Of a DNA stretch of 45,956 nucleotides, positions 45,258 through 45,956 are shown piece by piece. Origin of the DNA: Akkermansia muciniphila (GTDB taxonomy: Bacteria; Verrucomicrobiota; Verrucomicrobiia; Verrucomicrobiales; Akkermansiaceae); contig CAMCCX010000013.1 in assembly GCA_945873305.1 (NCBI GenBank), positions 1 to 45,956 on the forward strand. The letters are read 5' to 3'. Position 1 is the stretch's first letter. Each line of letters opens with the position of its first letter. A program made the translations under genes and the position numbers. The notes under the pieces were generated by a model. It saw only the letters and a list, made by a program, of their open reading frames with translations, was not told the DNA's origin and ran no database searches.

Positions 45258-45956
45258 ATGAAATTATCTAACTTATGCCTGGGATTGCTCGTGCTGTCCG
45301 CCGCCGCTTGCAAACAGGATCGCGAGATCAAGGTTTACCGCGTCGCCAAGGAAACCTCGCCAGCCCCCGCTCAGTCCGCCACTCCAGTGGATCCCCACGC
45401 CGGCGTTCCCGGCATGATGCCGGGCGGTGTCATGCCTTCCGGTCCGGCGGGCGATCCCCACGCGGGCCTAACGGCAAGTCAGTTGGCCGGCACGGGTTCG
45501 GGCGGCGGCCCGCAAGTCACGGACGCTCCTCCGGCGCATTGGAAGAAAATGCCTGCAACTTCCATGCGGCAGGCCAGCTATCTCGTGGAAGGGGAGGGCG
45601 GGGCTGTTACTGACATCTCCCTGGTGGTTCTTCGCGGGGCGGCCGGCGGCACCCTCGACAATGTCAACCGCTGGCGTGGCCAACTCGCCCAGCCAGCGAT
45701 TGACGAAGCCACTCTCAAGCAGACTTCGAAGACCGTGGTTACGCCCTTGGGTGAGGCGGTGGTAGTGGAAATCCAAGGCCTGGCTCCCGGTGCGGATGCC
45801 TTGAAGGACGGAGGCATGACGGGTGCCGTTGCTAACCGAGGCGCGGACGCGTGGTTCTACAAGATGCGGGGTAATTCCGCTCTAACGTCCGCCGAGAAGG
45901 ACAATTTCATCAAGTGGATGCAATCTGTGAAGCCCGCGGCTGAGACCCCGGCCGCT
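45258..45956 (+). CDS. Lipoprotein of unknown function, cut by window end
   Basis: The frame starts MKLSNLCLGLLVLSAAACKQ, a lipoprotein signal with lipobox AAAC, and runs open to the end of the window (233 codons, no stop). Residues 40-75 are Pro/Gly/Met-rich and contain DPHAG twice. The later part (GGAAGGTLDNVNRWRGQLAQ and PLGEAVVVEIQGLAPG, FYKMRGNSALTSAEKDNFIKW) resembles proteins of unknown function found beside cytochrome genes in Verrucomicrobiota and Planctomycetota (recalled, not searched). Its position after the heptaheme gene suggests a link with the electron-transfer cluster. The 3' end is missing. Confidence 0.8.
   Translation, partial: MKLSNLCLGLLVLSAAACKQDREIKVYRVAKETSPAPAQSATPVDPHAGVPGMMPGGVMPSGPAGDPHAGLTASQLAGTGSGGGPQVTDAPPAHWKKMPATSMRQASYLVEGEGGAVTDISLVVLRGAAGGTLDNVNRWRGQLAQPAIDEATLKQTSKTVVTPLGEAVVVEIQGLAPGADALKDGGMTGAVANRGADAWFYKMRGNSALTSAEKDNFIKWMQSVKPAAETPAA

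Overview
The window looks like chromosomal DNA of a GC-rich, Gram-negative bacterium, most likely a member of the Verrucomicrobiota (Verrucomicrobiae; genus not resolvable by eye). This is inference. The support is outer-membrane machinery (LptE, TonB-dependent receptors, porins), a secreted nuclease with the C-terminal architecture common in Verrucomicrobiota/Planctomycetota (lamin-tail-like stretch, DxDxDG repeat, final beta-rich tail), ThuA-type protein, PstC/PstA with large extracytoplasmic insertions, and a heptameric intergenic repeat. No tRNA, CRISPR array or prophage was seen.

Layout. 1-142: 3' end of a 5S rRNA with its terminator. 190-3030: an insertion-sequence graveyard in which an ISL3-type transposase gene (minus strand) is split by two adjacent IS66-type remnants and abutted by an ISAs1-type remnant. 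3016-6795: rsfS, an ECF sigma factor with overlapping membrane anti-sigma-like gene, a stand-alone condensation-domain protein, a DEDD exonuclease and a tiny membrane protein. 6902-15149: TonB receptor, rph, a RelE/HigB-like toxin with Xre antitoxin, a frameshifted TPR lipoprotein gene, proC, a BamD-like lipoprotein, lptE and a TetR regulator with a palindromic operator. 15159-20432: secreted endonuclease/exonuclease/phosphatase-fold protein, ThuA-domain protein, a 44-residue Cys-rich protein and recJ. 20706-24812: dnaK, groES, groL chaperone block. 24834-25561: Phd/VapC-type toxin-antitoxin pair with a perfect palindrome over its start codon. 25620-30947 (minus): cytochrome c-PQQ sugar dehydrogenase fusion, TonB receptor, alpha-glucan phosphorylase.

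31011-38645 (minus) is one long phosphate operon: OprP-like porin, pstS, pstC, pstA, two different pstB genes, phoU. Upstream of the porin lie three GTGTGACGAAA / TTTGTGACAA-type sites that resemble Pho boxes. An HNH endonuclease gene diverges from it.

40074-45956 (plus) is the most notable region: an octaheme MtrA/DmsE-like cytochrome carrying a lipobox, an MtrB/PioB-like outer-membrane barrel interrupted by one in-frame amber codon, a small monoheme cytochrome, an inner-membrane NapC/NirT-like heptaheme cytochrome and a lipoprotein of unknown function cut by the window edge. Together they resemble a porin-cytochrome conduit that could move electrons between the quinone pool and the outside of the cell. 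The amber codon raises the question of whether the conduit works in this strain.
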